Shown here piece by piece: positions 16,596-26,529 of a stretch of DNA of 64,000 bases (positions are counted from its first letter, which is position 1; the number at the start of each line of letters is the position of its first letter). The translations under genes were made by a program, and so were the position numbers. Origin of the DNA: Stenotrophomonas rhizophila (GTDB taxonomy: Bacteria; Pseudomonadota; Gammaproteobacteria; Xanthomonadales; Xanthomonadaceae); the NCBI RefSeq assembly GCF_003751305.1, contig NZ_RJKV01000001.1:911586-975585 (forward strand). The letters run 5' to 3'. The notes under the pieces are model-generated. The model saw only the letters and a list, made by a program, of their open reading frames with translations, ran no database searches and was not told the DNA's origin.

Positions 16596-19442
16596 ATGCG
16601 TTACATGAGCGTACTGAGCGTGCCGCTGCTGGCATTGCTGGCCTCACCGGCGATGGCCCAGAGCCACCGCGTGCTGGACAACGGTGTGGTGGTGGTGCCG
16701 GCCCAGGCCGGCGCGGCCCAGGTCCGGCTGGAACTGGTGGACGACAACATCGTGCGGGTCAGCGCCGACCCCGACGGCGACTTCACGCGCACCCCGAGCC
16801 TGATGCGCGTCCCCGTACAGGGCAAGCCGCGCTTCACGGTGGAGCAGGGCGGTGGCAACGTGCGGCTGGTCGCGGCCGGCATCAGCGCAGAGATCTCCGA
16901 AGCCGATGGCCAGGTCAGCTTCCGTGACGCCCAAGGCAAGCCGCTGCTGGCCGAGCGCGCCGGTGGCCGCAGCTTCAGCCCGCTCACCGTGGAGGGCAAG
17001 GCGTACTACAGCGTGCGCCAGCGCTTCCAGTCGCCCGGCGATGAAGCGATCTACGGGTTCGGTCAGCATCAGCAGGGCTGGATGAACCAGAAGGGCCGCA
17101 ACGTCGAGTTGCTCCAGGGCAACATCGACATGGCGGTGCCGTTCATCGTCTCCAGCCGCAATTACGGTCTGCTCTGGGACAACAACGCGATCACCCGGCT
17201 GGGCGACCCGCGCGGGCTGCAGCCGCTGCAGGCCTCGCTGCAGGTGTTCGATGCCAAGGGCGAGGCCGGCGCCTTGACCGCCCGCTACATCGTCGATGGC
17301 AAGACCCGCGTCGAGCGCCGCGAGCCGGAGGTGAACTACCAGTACATCAAGGACCTCACCGCGTTTCCGGCCAAGGGCAAGAACGGAGCTGAAGGGGGGC
17401 GCTCGCAGGTGGTCTGGGAAGGTGCGATCGAGGCGAAGACCGCCGGTCGCCATACCTTCTCCCTGTACGGCAGCGAGTACATCAAGCTGTATGTGGACGG
17501 CAAGCTGGTGATCGACCGCTGGCGCCAGAACTGGAACCCGTGGCATCACGAATTCGCGCTGGAACTCACGCCCGGCACCCGCCACCAGATCAAGGTCGAG
17601 TGGGACCTGATCGACCCCAGCTACATCGCGCTGCTGCACCGTGATCCGCTGCCGCAGGCCGAAGCCGCCGATCTCTCGCTGTGGTCCGAAGCCGGGCAGA
17701 TGGTGGACTATTACGTGGTCGCCGGTGGCAATGCCGATGAGGTGATCGCCGGCTATCGCGAACTGACCGGCAAAGCCGTGATGCTGCCCAAGTGGGCCTA
17801 CGGTTTCTGGCAGAGCCGCGAGCGTTACAAGAGCCAGGATGAACTGCTCGGCGTGCTGGACGAGTACCGCCGCCGCAAGCTGCCGATCGACAACATCGTG
17901 CTGGACTGGTCGTACTGGCCCGAAGATGCCTGGGGCTCGCACGACTTCGATCCCACCCACTTCCCCGATCCGGACGGCATGGTCAAGCACATTCATGACC
18001 AGCACGCGCAGGTCATGATTTCGGTGTGGCCGAAGTTCTACCCGACCACGGCCAACTACAAGGAACTGGACGCGGCCGGCTTCATGTACCAGCGCAACGT
18101 CGAGGTGGGCGAGCTGGACTGGATCGGCAAGGGCTACAAGAACTCGTTCTACGATCCCTATGCGGCAAAAGCGCAGCAGATCTACTGGCGCCAGATCAAC
18201 GAGAAGTTGAACAGCAAGGGCTTCGATGCCTGGTGGATGGACGCCGACGAGCCGGATGTGCACTCCAACCTGGATATCGGCGAGCGCAAAGCACGTACCA
18301 CGCCGACCGCACTGGGCCCGTCCACCGAGTTCTTCAATTCCTATCCGCTGCCGCACACACAAGGCGTATACGAGGGGGATCGCGCGGCCGATGGCCAGCG
18401 TGTCTTCATCCTTTCGCGCAAAGGCTATGCCGGCACGCAGCGCAATGCGGTGGCGGTGTGGAGTGGCGACATCGTGTCGCGGTGGGACGACATGCTCGAA
18501 CAGATCTCGGCCGGCGTGAATACCGCCATGTCCGGCCTGCCCAACTGGACCTTCGACATCGGCGGCTTCTCCACCGAGAAGCGCTATTCCGAAGAAGATC
18601 CGGCGCACCTGCCGGAGTGGCGCGAACTCAACACCCGCTGGTTCCAGTTCGGTGCCTTCGTACCGCTGTTCCGCTCGCACGGGCAGTACCCGTTCCGCGA
18701 GATCTGGAACATCGCCCCGGAAGGCACGCCTTACTACGACAGCATGGTGTACTACAGCCGCCTGCGTTACACGCTGCTGCCCTACATCTACACCCTGGCC
18801 GCCGACACCTGGCACCACGACGGCAGCATCATGCGCGGCCTGCCGATGGACTTCCCGTCCGATCCGGCGGTCCGTGACATCAACGACCAGTACCTGTTCG
18901 GTCCCTCGCTGCTGGTCGCCCCGGTCACCACGTTCGGCGCGACCTCGCGCAAGGTGTATCTGCCGGCCGGCACCACCTGGCTGGATTACTACACCGGCCA
19001 GCGCCTGCAGGGCGGCCAGACCATCGATGCCGCCGCGCCGCTGGAACGCATCCCGTTGTACGTGCGGGCCGGCGCGATCATGCCGATCGGCCCGGTCCAG
19101 CAGTACGTGGATGAACAGCCGGACGCGCCGCTGACCGTGGTGGTCTATACCGGTGCCGACGGCAGGTTCTCGCTGTACGAGGACGACGGCCGCAGCTACG
19201 GCTATGAGAAGGGGCAGTTCAGCCGCATCCCGCTGGAGTGGAACGAGGCCACGCGTGAACTGCGCATCGGCAAGCGCGAAGGTCAGTGGAAGGGCATGCA
19301 GGCGCAGCGCACGATCCAGGTCCGCTTCGTGGAGGGACCGCGTGCCGACTCCGGTGCGCTGGCCCCGGCCATCGATCAGACCGTGCGCTATGACGGCAAG
19401 GCGGTAGTCGTGCCGCAGCGCAAGATGGCAGCCGCGCGCTGA
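16596..19442 (+). CDS. GH31 alpha-xylosidase with PA14 insert
   Basis: Alpha-xylosidase expected to release xylose from the non-reducing end of xyloglucan oligosaccharides. The 948-residue product has a signal peptide cut near PAMA (20). The N-terminal beta-sandwich is followed by a PA14-type domain (about 230-350, with the GSEYIKLYVDGKLVIDRW core). The GH31 barrel has the nucleophile Asp in WWMDADEPD (about 549) and the acid/base Asp in VWSGDIVSRWDD (about 630). A C-terminal sandwich completes it. A PA14 insert is the hallmark of the xyloglucan-specific alpha-xylosidase of Cellvibrio, which supports xyloglucan as substrate. Confidence 0.93.
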   Translation: MRYMSVLSVPLLALLASPAMAQSHRVLDNGVVVVPAQAGAAQVRLELVDDNIVRVSADPDGDFTRTPSLMRVPVQGKPRFTVEQGGGNVRLVAAGISAEISEADGQVSFRDAQGKPLLAERAGGRSFSPLTVEGKAYYSVRQRFQSPGDEAIYGFGQHQQGWMNQKGRNVELLQGNIDMAVPFIVSSRNYGLLWDNNAITRLGDPRGLQPLQASLQVFDAKGEAGALTARYIVDGKTRVERREPEVNYQYIKDLTAFPAKGKNGAEGGRSQVVWEGAIEAKTAGRHTFSLYGSEYIKLYVDGKLVIDRWRQNWNPWHHEFALELTPGTRHQIKVEWDLIDPSYIALLHRDPLPQAEAADLSLWSEAGQMVDYYVVAGGNADEVIAGYRELTGKAVMLPKWAYGFWQSRERYKSQDELLGVLDEYRRRKLPIDNIVLDWSYWPEDAWGSHDFDPTHFPDPDGMVKHIHDQHAQVMISVWPKFYPTTANYKELDAAGFMYQRNVEVGELDWIGKGYKNSFYDPYAAKAQQIYWRQINEKLNSKGFDAWWMDADEPDVHSNLDIGERKARTTPTALGPSTEFFNSYPLPHTQGVYEGDRAADGQRVFILSRKGYAGTQRNAVAVWSGDIVSRWDDMLEQISAGVNTAMSGLPNWTFDIGGFSTEKRYSEEDPAHLPEWRELNTRWFQFGAFVPLFRSHGQYPFREIWNIAPEGTPYYDSMVYYSRLRYTLLPYIYTLAADTWHHDGSIMRGLPMDFPSDPAVRDINDQYLFGPSLLVAPVTTFGATSRKVYLPAGTTWLDYYTGQRLQGGQTIDAAAPLERIPLYVRAGAIMPIGPVQQYVDEQPDAPLTVVVYTGADGRFSLYEDDGRSYGYEKGQFSRIPLEWNEATRELRIGKREGQWKGMQAQRTIQVRFVEGPRADSGALAPAIDQTVRYDGKAVVVPQRKMAAAR

Positions 19443-19543
19443 TCGCCTAGGATGATAATGACTACCGGTGGACATTTCGCCTTGGAGGGCGTTGAAGTGG
19501 CAGCAGGCAGCACAGGCACGCCAATGCAGCGCAGGGGAATGCC

Positions 19544-21922
19544 GTGGAGCTGAGCCGCCGCGGGCTGTTCAAGGCCCTTGGGGCCGGGCTGACCCTGTCC
19601 GCCACCGGCTGGTCGTCCCAGGCCGGTGCGGTGCCAGCGGCTGCAGGGCGGGGCGACGCGGCTGCGGCGCCGGGGGACGCCCTGCAGCTCTGGTACCGCG
19701 CGCCCGCCACCGAATGGGTGCAGGCCCTGCCGACCGGCAACGGCCGGTTGGGCGCAATGGTCTGGGGCGGGGTTGCGCATGAACGTATCGGCCTCAACGA
19801 AGACACGCTTTATGCCGGGGGGCCGTATGACCCCACCAGTCCGGACGCGCTCGCGGCGCTGCCGGAGGTGCGCGCGCTGATCTTCGCCGGACGCTATGCC
19901 GAGGCCGAAGCACTGGCCGACGCCAAGCTGCTGTCGCGGCCGGCCAAGCAGATGCCGTACCAGCCGCTGGCCGATCTGCTGCTGGATTTCGACCGCGCCG
20001 ATCACATCGACGGGTATCGCCGGTCGCTGGATCTGGACACGGCCGTGGCGACCACTGAATTCCGCAGCGGCGGCGCCTGGCACCGTCGCGAGGTGTTCGT
20101 GTCCGAACCAGACCAGTGCATCGTGGTGCGGCTCAGTGCCGACCTGCCGGGGCGGATTTCGCTGCGGCTGGGCGTGGACAGCCCGCAGCAGGGGACGGTG
20201 CATGCGGACGCGGACGGGCTGCTGTTTGAAGGGCGCAACGCGGGCTTTGCCGGTATCGAGGGCAAGCTCCGCTTCGCGCTGCGGGTGCAGCCGCGTCTGC
20301 ACGGTGGCGCGCTGCGGGTGGCGCGTGATCGCCTGCACGTGGAAGGTGCCGACGAGCTGGTGCTGGTGCTGACGGCCGCCACCAGCTTCCGCCGCTTCGA
20401 TGATGTCAGTGGTGATCCGCAGGCGCTCGCTGCGGCGCACCAGGCGCAGGCCGATGCCCACGATTATCCGGCGCTGCTGGCGCGCCATCTGGCCGCGCAC
20501 CAGACGCTGTTCCGTCGTGTGTCGATCAATCTCGGCAGCACGCCGGCCGCGCAGCTGCCCACCGATCAACGCGTGCACGCTTTCGCCAGCGGCAACGATC
20601 CGGCGCTGGCGGCGCTGTATCACCAGTACGGGCGCTACCTGTTGATCTGCAGTTCGCGGCCCGGCTCGCAGCCGGCCAACCTGCAGGGCGTGTGGAACGA
20701 CCTCATGGCCCCGCCGTGGGAGAGCAAGTACACGATCAACATCAACACCGAAATGAACTACTGGCCCAGCGAGGCCAATGCGCTGCACGAATGCGTGCAG
20801 CCGCTGGAAGACATGCTGTTCGATCTGGCCCGTACCGGCGCGGTCACCGCACGGCGGATCTACGATGCGCCGGGTTGGGTGGTACACAACAACACCGACC
20901 TCTGGCGTCAGGCCGGGCCGATCGACGGCGCGCAGTGGAGCCTGTGGCCGATGGGCGGTGTCTGGCTCCTGCAGCAGCTGTGGGACCGCTGGGACTATGG
21001 CCGCGATCCGGCCTATCTGCGCCGTATCCATCCGTTGTTCAAGGGTGCGGCCGAGTTTTTCGTGGCCACCCTGCAGCGCGACCCGACCACCGGCGCGATG
21101 GTCACCAATCCCTCGATCTCGCCGGAGAACCAGCATCCGTTCGGTGCGGCGGTCTGCGCCGGGCCGGCGATGGACTCGCAGCTGCTGCGCGATCTGTTCG
21201 CGCAGTGCATCCAGATCAGCGCGGCACTCGGCGTCGATACCGCGTTCGCCGCGCAGCTGAAGACGCTGCGCGCGCAACTGCCACCGGACCGGATCGGCAA
21301 GGCCGGGCAGTTGCAGGAGTGGCAGCAGGACTGGGACATGGAGGCGCCGGAAATGCATCACCGGCACGTCTCGCATCTATATGCGCTGCACCCCTCCAGC
21401 CAGATCAACCTCCGCGATACTCCCGCGCTGGCGGCAGCCGCCAAACGCTCGCTGCAGATACGTGGTGATGAGGCCACCGGCTGGGGCATCGGCTGGCGCC
21501 TGAACCTGTGGGCCCGGCTGGGCGATGGCGAGCACGCGCTGCAGATCCTGAAGATGCTGCTCTCGCCCGAGCGCACCTACCCGAACCTGTTCGACGCGCA
21601 TCCGCCGTTCCAGATCGATGGCAACTTCGGCGGCACCGCCGGCATCACCGAGATGCTGCTGCAGAGCTGGGGCGGGTCGATCTTCCTGTTGCCTGCCTTG
21701 CCGTCGGCCTGGCCTGACGGCGAGGTACGCGGCCTGCGCGTACGCAATGCCGCCGGCGTGGATCTGCAATGGCGCGATGGCCAGCTGCACTCGGCCCTGC
21801 TGCGCAGTGAGCGCGGGGGCACCTATCAACTCGTGCATGGCGAGAGCACGCTGACCGTGGCGCTGCGCGCCGGCGGCCAGCAGCGCATCGGCCTGCGCGG
21901 CAATCAACTGGTGAAGCAATGA
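19544..21922 (+). CDS. GH95 alpha-L-fucosidase, Tat-exported
   Basis: Predicted 1,2-alpha-L-fucosidase that removes terminal fucose from xyloglucan side chains; some GH95 members act on L-galactose. The start is the GTG at 19544 with AGGGGA six bases upstream. The N terminus carries a twin-arginine signal (SRRGLFKALGAG), unlike the Sec signals of its neighbours. The 792-residue product shows the GH95 segments WVQALPTGNGRLGAMVWGG, the Asn pair in ININTEMNYWP, a conserved Glu in NPSISPEN, and Asp in FQIDGNFGG. Its stop overlaps the xylB start (ATGA). Confidence 0.92.
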   Translation: MELSRRGLFKALGAGLTLSATGWSSQAGAVPAAAGRGDAAAAPGDALQLWYRAPATEWVQALPTGNGRLGAMVWGGVAHERIGLNEDTLYAGGPYDPTSPDALAALPEVRALIFAGRYAEAEALADAKLLSRPAKQMPYQPLADLLLDFDRADHIDGYRRSLDLDTAVATTEFRSGGAWHRREVFVSEPDQCIVVRLSADLPGRISLRLGVDSPQQGTVHADADGLLFEGRNAGFAGIEGKLRFALRVQPRLHGGALRVARDRLHVEGADELVLVLTAATSFRRFDDVSGDPQALAAAHQAQADAHDYPALLARHLAAHQTLFRRVSINLGSTPAAQLPTDQRVHAFASGNDPALAALYHQYGRYLLICSSRPGSQPANLQGVWNDLMAPPWESKYTININTEMNYWPSEANALHECVQPLEDMLFDLARTGAVTARRIYDAPGWVVHNNTDLWRQAGPIDGAQWSLWPMGGVWLLQQLWDRWDYGRDPAYLRRIHPLFKGAAEFFVATLQRDPTTGAMVTNPSISPENQHPFGAAVCAGPAMDSQLLRDLFAQCIQISAALGVDTAFAAQLKTLRAQLPPDRIGKAGQLQEWQQDWDMEAPEMHHRHVSHLYALHPSSQINLRDTPALAAAAKRSLQIRGDEATGWGIGWRLNLWARLGDGEHALQILKMLLSPERTYPNLFDAHPPFQIDGNFGGTAGITEMLLQSWGGSIFLLPALPSAWPDGEVRGLRVRNAAGVDLQWRDGQLHSALLRSERGGTYQLVHGESTLTVALRAGGQQRIGLRGNQLVKQ

Positions 21923-23442
21923 GTCTGTACGTAGGGCTGGATGTCGGGACGCAAAGCGTCAAGCTGCTGGCCTATGACCCGTCGCTCGGCGAAGTGGTCG
22001 CCACGGTCGCCCGGCCGATGCAGCTGGTCAGCCACGACGATGGCACCCGGGAGCAGGAGGCGCAGTGGTGGATCGACGGCATCATCGCCTGCTTCGCCGA
22101 ACTGGACCCGGCACTGCGCGGCCGCATCCGTGCGATCGGCGTCTCCGGTCAGCAGCACGGTTTCGTGCCGATCAACGCACGCGGGGAGGTGATCGCGCCG
22201 GTGAAGCTGTGGTGCGATACCAGCACCGCAGCCGACTGCGCGCCGATCATGGCCGCGGTGGGGGGGGCCGCGGCCTGCATCGCGCTGGCCGGCAATCCCA
22301 TCCTCGCCGGGTACACCGCTTCCAAGCTGCCGTGGACGCGCCGCCATCGCGCGCAGGCGTATGCAGAACTGGACGGCATCCTGCTGCCGCATGACTACAT
22401 CAACTTCTGGCTGACCGGGCAGCGCTACGCCGAGTACGGTGATGCATCCGGCACCGGCTGGCTGGACGTGCGCAACCGCTGCTGGTCGCGCGAGCTGCTG
22501 CAGGCGATCGACCCGGAGCGCGATCTGTCCGCGCTGCTGCCGCCGCTGGTGCCGCTGGAATCCACCTTCACGCTGCATCCGCGGATCGCCGCGCTGCTGG
22601 ACCTGCCGGCCGACGTACAGGTCTCCACCGGCGGCGGCGACAACATGATGGCCGCGCTGGGCACCGGCAACGTGGCCGCGGGGCGGTTGACCATGAGCCT
22701 GGGTACGTCCGGCACGCTGTTCGCGTATGCCGATCACCCGGTGGTGGACGATGATGGCCGCTGGGCCGCGTTCTGTTCCTCCAGTGGCGGCTGGCTGCCG
22801 CTGATCTGCACGATGAACTGCACCGTCGCCACCGAGCGCATGGCCGCACTGTTCAACATCCCGCGCGGCGGTGGCGAGGCGCTGATGGCGCAGACCGAGC
22901 CAGGCGCGGGCGGCCTGGTGATGCTGCCGTACTTCAATGGCGAACGTACCCCGGACCTGCCCGACGCGCGTGCCTGCCTGCACGGCATGGACCTGCACAA
23001 CACCACCCCGGCGCAATTCTATCGGGCCGCGATGGAAGGCGCCACGTACAGCCTGCGCAACGGCTACGACGCCTTCACCAGTGCCGGCCTGTCGTTCGAC
23101 ACCGTGTTGCTTACCGGCGGCGGAAGCAACAGTGCCGCGTGGCGGCAACTGATCGCCGACGTCTTCGATCTGCCGGTCAAGGTGCCCACCCAGGCCGAAG
23201 GCGCGGCCTTCGGCGCGGCCCTGCAGGCGCTTTGGGCGGTGCAGCGCGGGCAGGGCGGCGAACCGAGCCTGGCGGCGACGGTCGATGCGCACGTGCGCTT
23301 CGACGACGCGCTGTCGGCCACACCCGATCCCCGCACTGTGCCGCGCTACGCAGAACAGTACCGGCGTTTCCTACACCATCTATCCGAGGTTGGTCCGCTG
23401 CTGCGTACCGACCCGTCACCACCGCAAGGATCCGAGCAATGA
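21919..23442 (+). CDS. xylB: xylulokinase
   Basis: Phosphorylates D-xylulose to xylulose 5-phosphate for the pentose phosphate pathway. It is an FGGY kinase of 507 residues. The N-terminal phosphate loop is [10 protein letters not shown] (6-15), the substrate region has GVSGQQHG near 74-81, the catalytic Asp lies in [13 protein letters not shown] (near 240), and the C-terminal ATP site has [12 protein letters not shown]. It overlaps the fucosidase upstream and xylA downstream by four bases each, so the three are translationally coupled. The kinase precedes the isomerase here, the reverse of E. coli. Confidence 0.95.
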   Translation: MSLYVGLDVGTQSVKLLAYDPSLGEVVATVARPMQLVSHDDGTREQEAQWWIDGIIACFAELDPALRGRIRAIGVSGQQHGFVPINARGEVIAPVKLWCDTSTAADCAPIMAAVGGAAACIALAGNPILAGYTASKLPWTRRHRAQAYAELDGILLPHDYINFWLTGQRYAEYGDASGTGWLDVRNRCWSRELLQAIDPERDLSALLPPLVPLESTFTLHPRIAALLDLPADVQVSTGGGDNMMAALGTGNVAAGRLTMSLGTSGTLFAYADHPVVDDDGRWAAFCSSSGGWLPLICTMNCTVATERMAALFNIPRGGGEALMAQTEPGAGGLVMLPYFNGERTPDLPDARACLHGMDLHNTTPAQFYRAAMEGATYSLRNGYDAFTSAGLSFDTVLLTGGGSNSAAWRQLIADVFDLPVKVPTQAEGAAFGAALQALWAVQRGQGGEPSLAATVDAHVRFDDALSATPDPRTVPRYAEQYRRFLHHLSEVGPLLRTDPSPPQGSEQ

Positions 23443-24779
23443 GCACCTCCGTTTACATCGGCGCAAAGGAATACTTCCCCGGCATCGGCCGCATCCCGTT
23501 CGAGGGACGCGACTCGGACAATCCGCTGGCCTACAAGGTTTATGACGCAGACAAGCGCGTCGGCGGCAAGACCATGGCCGAGCACCTGCGCTTCGCCGTG
23601 GCTTACTGGCACAGCTTCTGCGCGACCGGCCACGATCCGTTCGGCCCGGGCACCCGGGTGTACCCGTGGGATGCCGGCAACACGCCGCTGGCGCGTGCCG
23701 AGGCCAAGGCCGATGCCGCGTTCGAGTTCATCACCAAGCTGGGCGTGCCGTATTACTGCTTCCATGACATCGATCTGGCGCCGGACGCCGACGACATCGC
23801 CGAGTACGAGGCCAACCTGCAGCACATGGTCGGCATCGCCGGCGAGCGCCAGAAGGCCACCGGGGTCAAGCTGCTGTGGGGCACCGCCAACCTGTTCTCG
23901 CACCCGCGCTACATGAACGGTGCCTCGACCAACCCGGACTTCGCCGTGGTCGCCCGCGCCGCGGTGCAGGTCAAGGCCGCGCTCGAGGCCACCGTGGCCC
24001 TGGGCGGCGAGAACTACGTGTTCTGGGGCGGCCGCGAGGGCTATGCCTGCCTGTACAACACCGACATGAAGCGCGAGAAGGACAACATGGCGCGCTTCCT
24101 CACACTGGCCCGCGACCATGGGCGCAGCATCGGCTTCAAGGGCAACTTCCTGATCGAGCCCAAACCGATGGAGCCGATGAACCACCAGTACGATTTCGAC
24201 AGCGCCACGGTGGTCGGCTTCCTGCGCGAGCATGGCCTGGACAAGGACTTCAAGCTCAACATCGAGGCCAACCACGCCACGCTGTCCGGGCACACCTTTG
24301 CCCATGACCTGCAGGTGGCCTCCGATGCCGGCCTGCTTGGCAGCATCGATGCCAACCGCGGCAACCCGCAGAATGGCTGGGACACCGATCAGTTCCCGAC
24401 CGACCTGTACGACACGGTCGGCGCGATGCTGGTGGTGCTGCGCCAGGGCGGCCTGGCCCCGGGCGGGTTCAACTTCGATGCCAAGGTGCGCCGCGAGTCG
24501 TCCGCGCCGGAAGACCTGTTCGAGGCCCATATCGGCGGCATGGATGCGTTCGCGCGCGGGCTGGAAGTGGCCCACGCCCTGATCGAGAGCTCGCCGCTGG
24601 AAGGCTGGCGCCAGGACCGCTATGCCAGCTTCAGCAGTGGCGCCGGTGCCGAGTTCGCCGCCGGTCGCAGCAGCCTGGAGGCCCTGCGCAGCCTGGCCCT
24701 TGCCCAGGGCGAGCCGCAGCAGCGCAGCGGCCGCCAGGAAAGGTATGAGAACCTGATCAACCAGTACCTGCTGCGCTGA
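23439..24779 (+). CDS. xylA: xylose isomerase
   Basis: Converts D-xylose to D-xylulose in the cytoplasm. The ATG at 23439 overlaps the xylB stop and is preceded by AAGGA at 23426-23430. The 446-residue product is a class II (long) isomerase. The catalytic His is in [11 protein letters not shown]. Metal ligands lie in [11 protein letters not shown], the [14 protein letters not shown] block and [24 protein letters not shown] is also conserved. Together with xylB and the porter it handles xylose freed by the GH31 enzyme. Confidence 0.97.
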   Translation: MSTSVYIGAKEYFPGIGRIPFEGRDSDNPLAYKVYDADKRVGGKTMAEHLRFAVAYWHSFCATGHDPFGPGTRVYPWDAGNTPLARAEAKADAAFEFITKLGVPYYCFHDIDLAPDADDIAEYEANLQHMVGIAGERQKATGVKLLWGTANLFSHPRYMNGASTNPDFAVVARAAVQVKAALEATVALGGENYVFWGGREGYACLYNTDMKREKDNMARFLTLARDHGRSIGFKGNFLIEPKPMEPMNHQYDFDSATVVGFLREHGLDKDFKLNIEANHATLSGHTFAHDLQVASDAGLLGSIDANRGNPQNGWDTDQFPTDLYDTVGAMLVVLRQGGLAPGGFNFDAKVRRESSAPEDLFEAHIGGMDAFARGLEVAHALIESSPLEGWRQDRYASFSSGAGAEFAAGRSSLEALRSLALAQGEPQQRSGRQERYENLINQYLLR

Positions 24780-24810
24780 TCCGCAGCTTCCCTTCAACCC
24801 AGGGGTTCCC

Positions 24811-26241
24811 ATGTCCAGTGCTTCGCTCAGCAGTACCCGCGCCGGCAGCGGCGAGAACACCGGCTTCATCGTCCTGATCAGCTGCGTGGCCACCATCGGT
24901 GGCTTCCTGTTCGGCTTCGACAGTGGCGTGATCAACGGCACCGTCGACGGCCTGAAGGACACGTTCCAGTCCAGTTCGGCCGGGATCGGCTTCGAGGTCG
25001 CCTCGATGCTGCTCGGCTGTGCGATCGGTGCGTTCTTCGCCGGCCGCCTCGGTGACCGGCTCGGCCGTCGCGGCGTGCTGATCATCGCCGCGGTGATGTT
25101 CCTGTTCTCCGCCCTGGGGGCAGGGGCGGCACACAGCTCCACGGTGTTCATCATCGCCCGGGTGATCGGTGGCTTCGCGGTCGGTGCGGCCAGCGTGATG
25201 TCGCCGGCCTACATCGCCGAGGTGGCGTCGGCCCGGTACCGCGGCCGTCTGGCCACGGTGCAGCAGATCGCGATCATCAGCGGCCTGTTCTGCGCCTTCC
25301 TGAGCAACTTCCTGCTGGCCAAGGCCGCCGGTGCCTCCACCCAGGAGCTGTGGCTGGGGCAGGCGGCGTGGCGCTGGATGTTCTGGATGCAGGCCATTCC
25401 CTCGCTGCTGTTCCTGGGCCTGCTGCTGGTGATCCCGGAGAGCCCGCGCTTCCTGGTGGTCAAAGGGCGCCGTGACCAGGCCCTGGCGGTGCTGACCCGT
25501 CTGTACGGCGCGGCCGAGGCGCAGGCCAAGATCACCGAGATCGAAGGCTCGCTGTCCCAGGACCAGCACCGCCCGACCTTCTCGGATCTGATCAGCAAGA
25601 CCACCGGCAAGCTGCGCCCGATCGTCTGGATCGGCATCGGCCTGGCGGTGTTCCAGCAGCTGGTCGGCATCAACGTCGTCTTCTATTACGGCGCGGTGCT
25701 GTGGCAGGCGGTCGGCTTCTCGGAGAATGACGCGCTGCTGATCAACGTGCTGTCCGGCGCGCTGAGCATCGGTGCCTGCCTGATCACCGTGGTGCTGATC
25801 GACCGCATCGGCCGCAAGCCGCTGCTGTGGGTCGGCTCGGTCGGCATGGCGATCTCGCTGGCCCTGGTCACCATCGCCTTCGCCAGTGGCTCGCTGGATG
25901 CCGCCGGGAAGCTTCAGCTCACTGACAACATGGGCGTGCTGGCGCTGGTGGCGGCCAACGTCTACGTGATCTTCTTCAACATGTCCTGGGGCCCGGTGAT
26001 GTGGGTGATGCTGGGCGAGATGTTCCCCAACCAGATCCGCGGCTCGGGGCTGGCGGTGGCCGGCGCGGCGCAGTGGACCTCCAACTTCGCCATCACCGTG
26101 TCCTTCCCGATCCTGCTGGGCAGCATCGGCCTGGCCGGCGCCTACGGCATCTATACGGTGGCGGCGGTGATCTCGGTGTTCTTCGTGCTGCGCTTCGTCA
26201 AGGAGACCAAGGGCAAGGAACTGGAGCAGATGGAGGGCTGA
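24811..26241 (+). CDS. MFS sugar porter, probable xylose/H+ symporter
   Basis: Inner-membrane sugar:proton symporter of the sugar porter family, twelve membrane helices in 476 residues. Visible family motifs are GFLFGFDSGVINGT in helix 1, GDRLGRRG in the first cytoplasmic loop, PESPRFLV at the end of helix 6, DRIGRKPL in the second half, and KGKELEQME at the C terminus. It lies 31 bp after xylA, so xylose is the likely substrate, although glucose, galactose or arabinose transport is possible. No ABC importer is present in the locus, suggesting that degradation to monosaccharides finishes in the periplasm. Confidence 0.88.
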   Translation: MSSASLSSTRAGSGENTGFIVLISCVATIGGFLFGFDSGVINGTVDGLKDTFQSSSAGIGFEVASMLLGCAIGAFFAGRLGDRLGRRGVLIIAAVMFLFSALGAGAAHSSTVFIIARVIGGFAVGAASVMSPAYIAEVASARYRGRLATVQQIAIISGLFCAFLSNFLLAKAAGASTQELWLGQAAWRWMFWMQAIPSLLFLGLLLVIPESPRFLVVKGRRDQALAVLTRLYGAAEAQAKITEIEGSLSQDQHRPTFSDLISKTTGKLRPIVWIGIGLAVFQQLVGINVVFYYGAVLWQAVGFSENDALLINVLSGALSIGACLITVVLIDRIGRKPLLWVGSVGMAISLALVTIAFASGSLDAAGKLQLTDNMGVLALVAANVYVIFFNMSWGPVMWVMLGEMFPNQIRGSGLAVAGAAQWTSNFAITVSFPILLGSIGLAGAYGIYTVAAVISVFFVLRFVKETKGKELEQMEG

Positions 26242-26351
26242 GCCGCTCCGGACGGCCCGGCGCGCAGGGCAGGGGCCGGGTCGGGGAGTGCGCTCCCCGG
26301 TCCGGGCCTGGCAGGGCAGGGCAGGCGCCGCAGGCTCTGGGCCCTGAACGC

Positions 26352-26378
26352 AAAAAACCCCGCCGTGGCGGGGTTTTT
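26352..26378. terminator. bidirectional terminator between porter and tRNA-Glu
   Basis: CCCCGCC and GGCGGGG form the stem around a short loop, with six A on the left and five T on the right. It can stop the sugar-locus transcript on + and the tRNA-Glu transcript on -. The stretch 26242-26350 before it holds no gene that I can support. Confidence 0.9.
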
Positions 26379-26396
26379 GGCTTTCTGCACCGCGAC

Positions 26397-26471
26397 TGGT
26401 GCTCCCTAGGGGACTCGAACCCCTGTTTTAGCCTTGAGAGGGCCACGTCCTAACCATTAGACGAAGGGAGC
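26397..26471 (-). tRNA. tRNA-Glu (anticodon CTC)
   Basis: On the minus strand, acceptor GCTCCCT pairs with AGGGAGC. The D arm is GTCT-AATGGTTA-GGAC, the anticodon loop is CTCTCAA with anticodon CTC, and the T arm AGGGG-TTCGAGT-CCCCT is intact. The discriminator is A and a CCA tail is encoded (26397-26399). Variable-loop and stem lengths are normal. CTC reads GAG, so this is the second glutamate isoacceptor. Confidence 0.97.
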
Positions 26472-26500
26472 AGGCTTTGTCGCGAACTGCGCAGCGCGCT

Positions 26501-26529
26501 AGTATATGGACCTAGATGCCATTGGGCAA
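26501..26529 (-). promoter_or_regulatory. sigma70-type promoter of tRNA-Glu
   Basis: Read on the minus strand, TTGCCC (26529-26524), 17 bases, TATACT (26506-26501), followed by a GC-rich discriminator typical of stable RNA genes. Transcription would start near 26494, about 23 bases before the tRNA. The -35 lies inside the first codons of pcnB, and the -10 overlaps a plus-strand TAGTAT (26500-26505) that may serve pcnB. Confidence 0.6.

Noticed and set aside
16644-19475. A 943-codon open frame opposite the GH31 gene
   Set aside because: Low-complexity His/Gln/Arg-rich product with no domain; the plus-strand GH31 motifs are decisive.
26242-26350. GC-rich spacer after the sugar porter as a small RNA gene
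   Set aside because: Only scattered short palindromes; no promoter signal leading into it.
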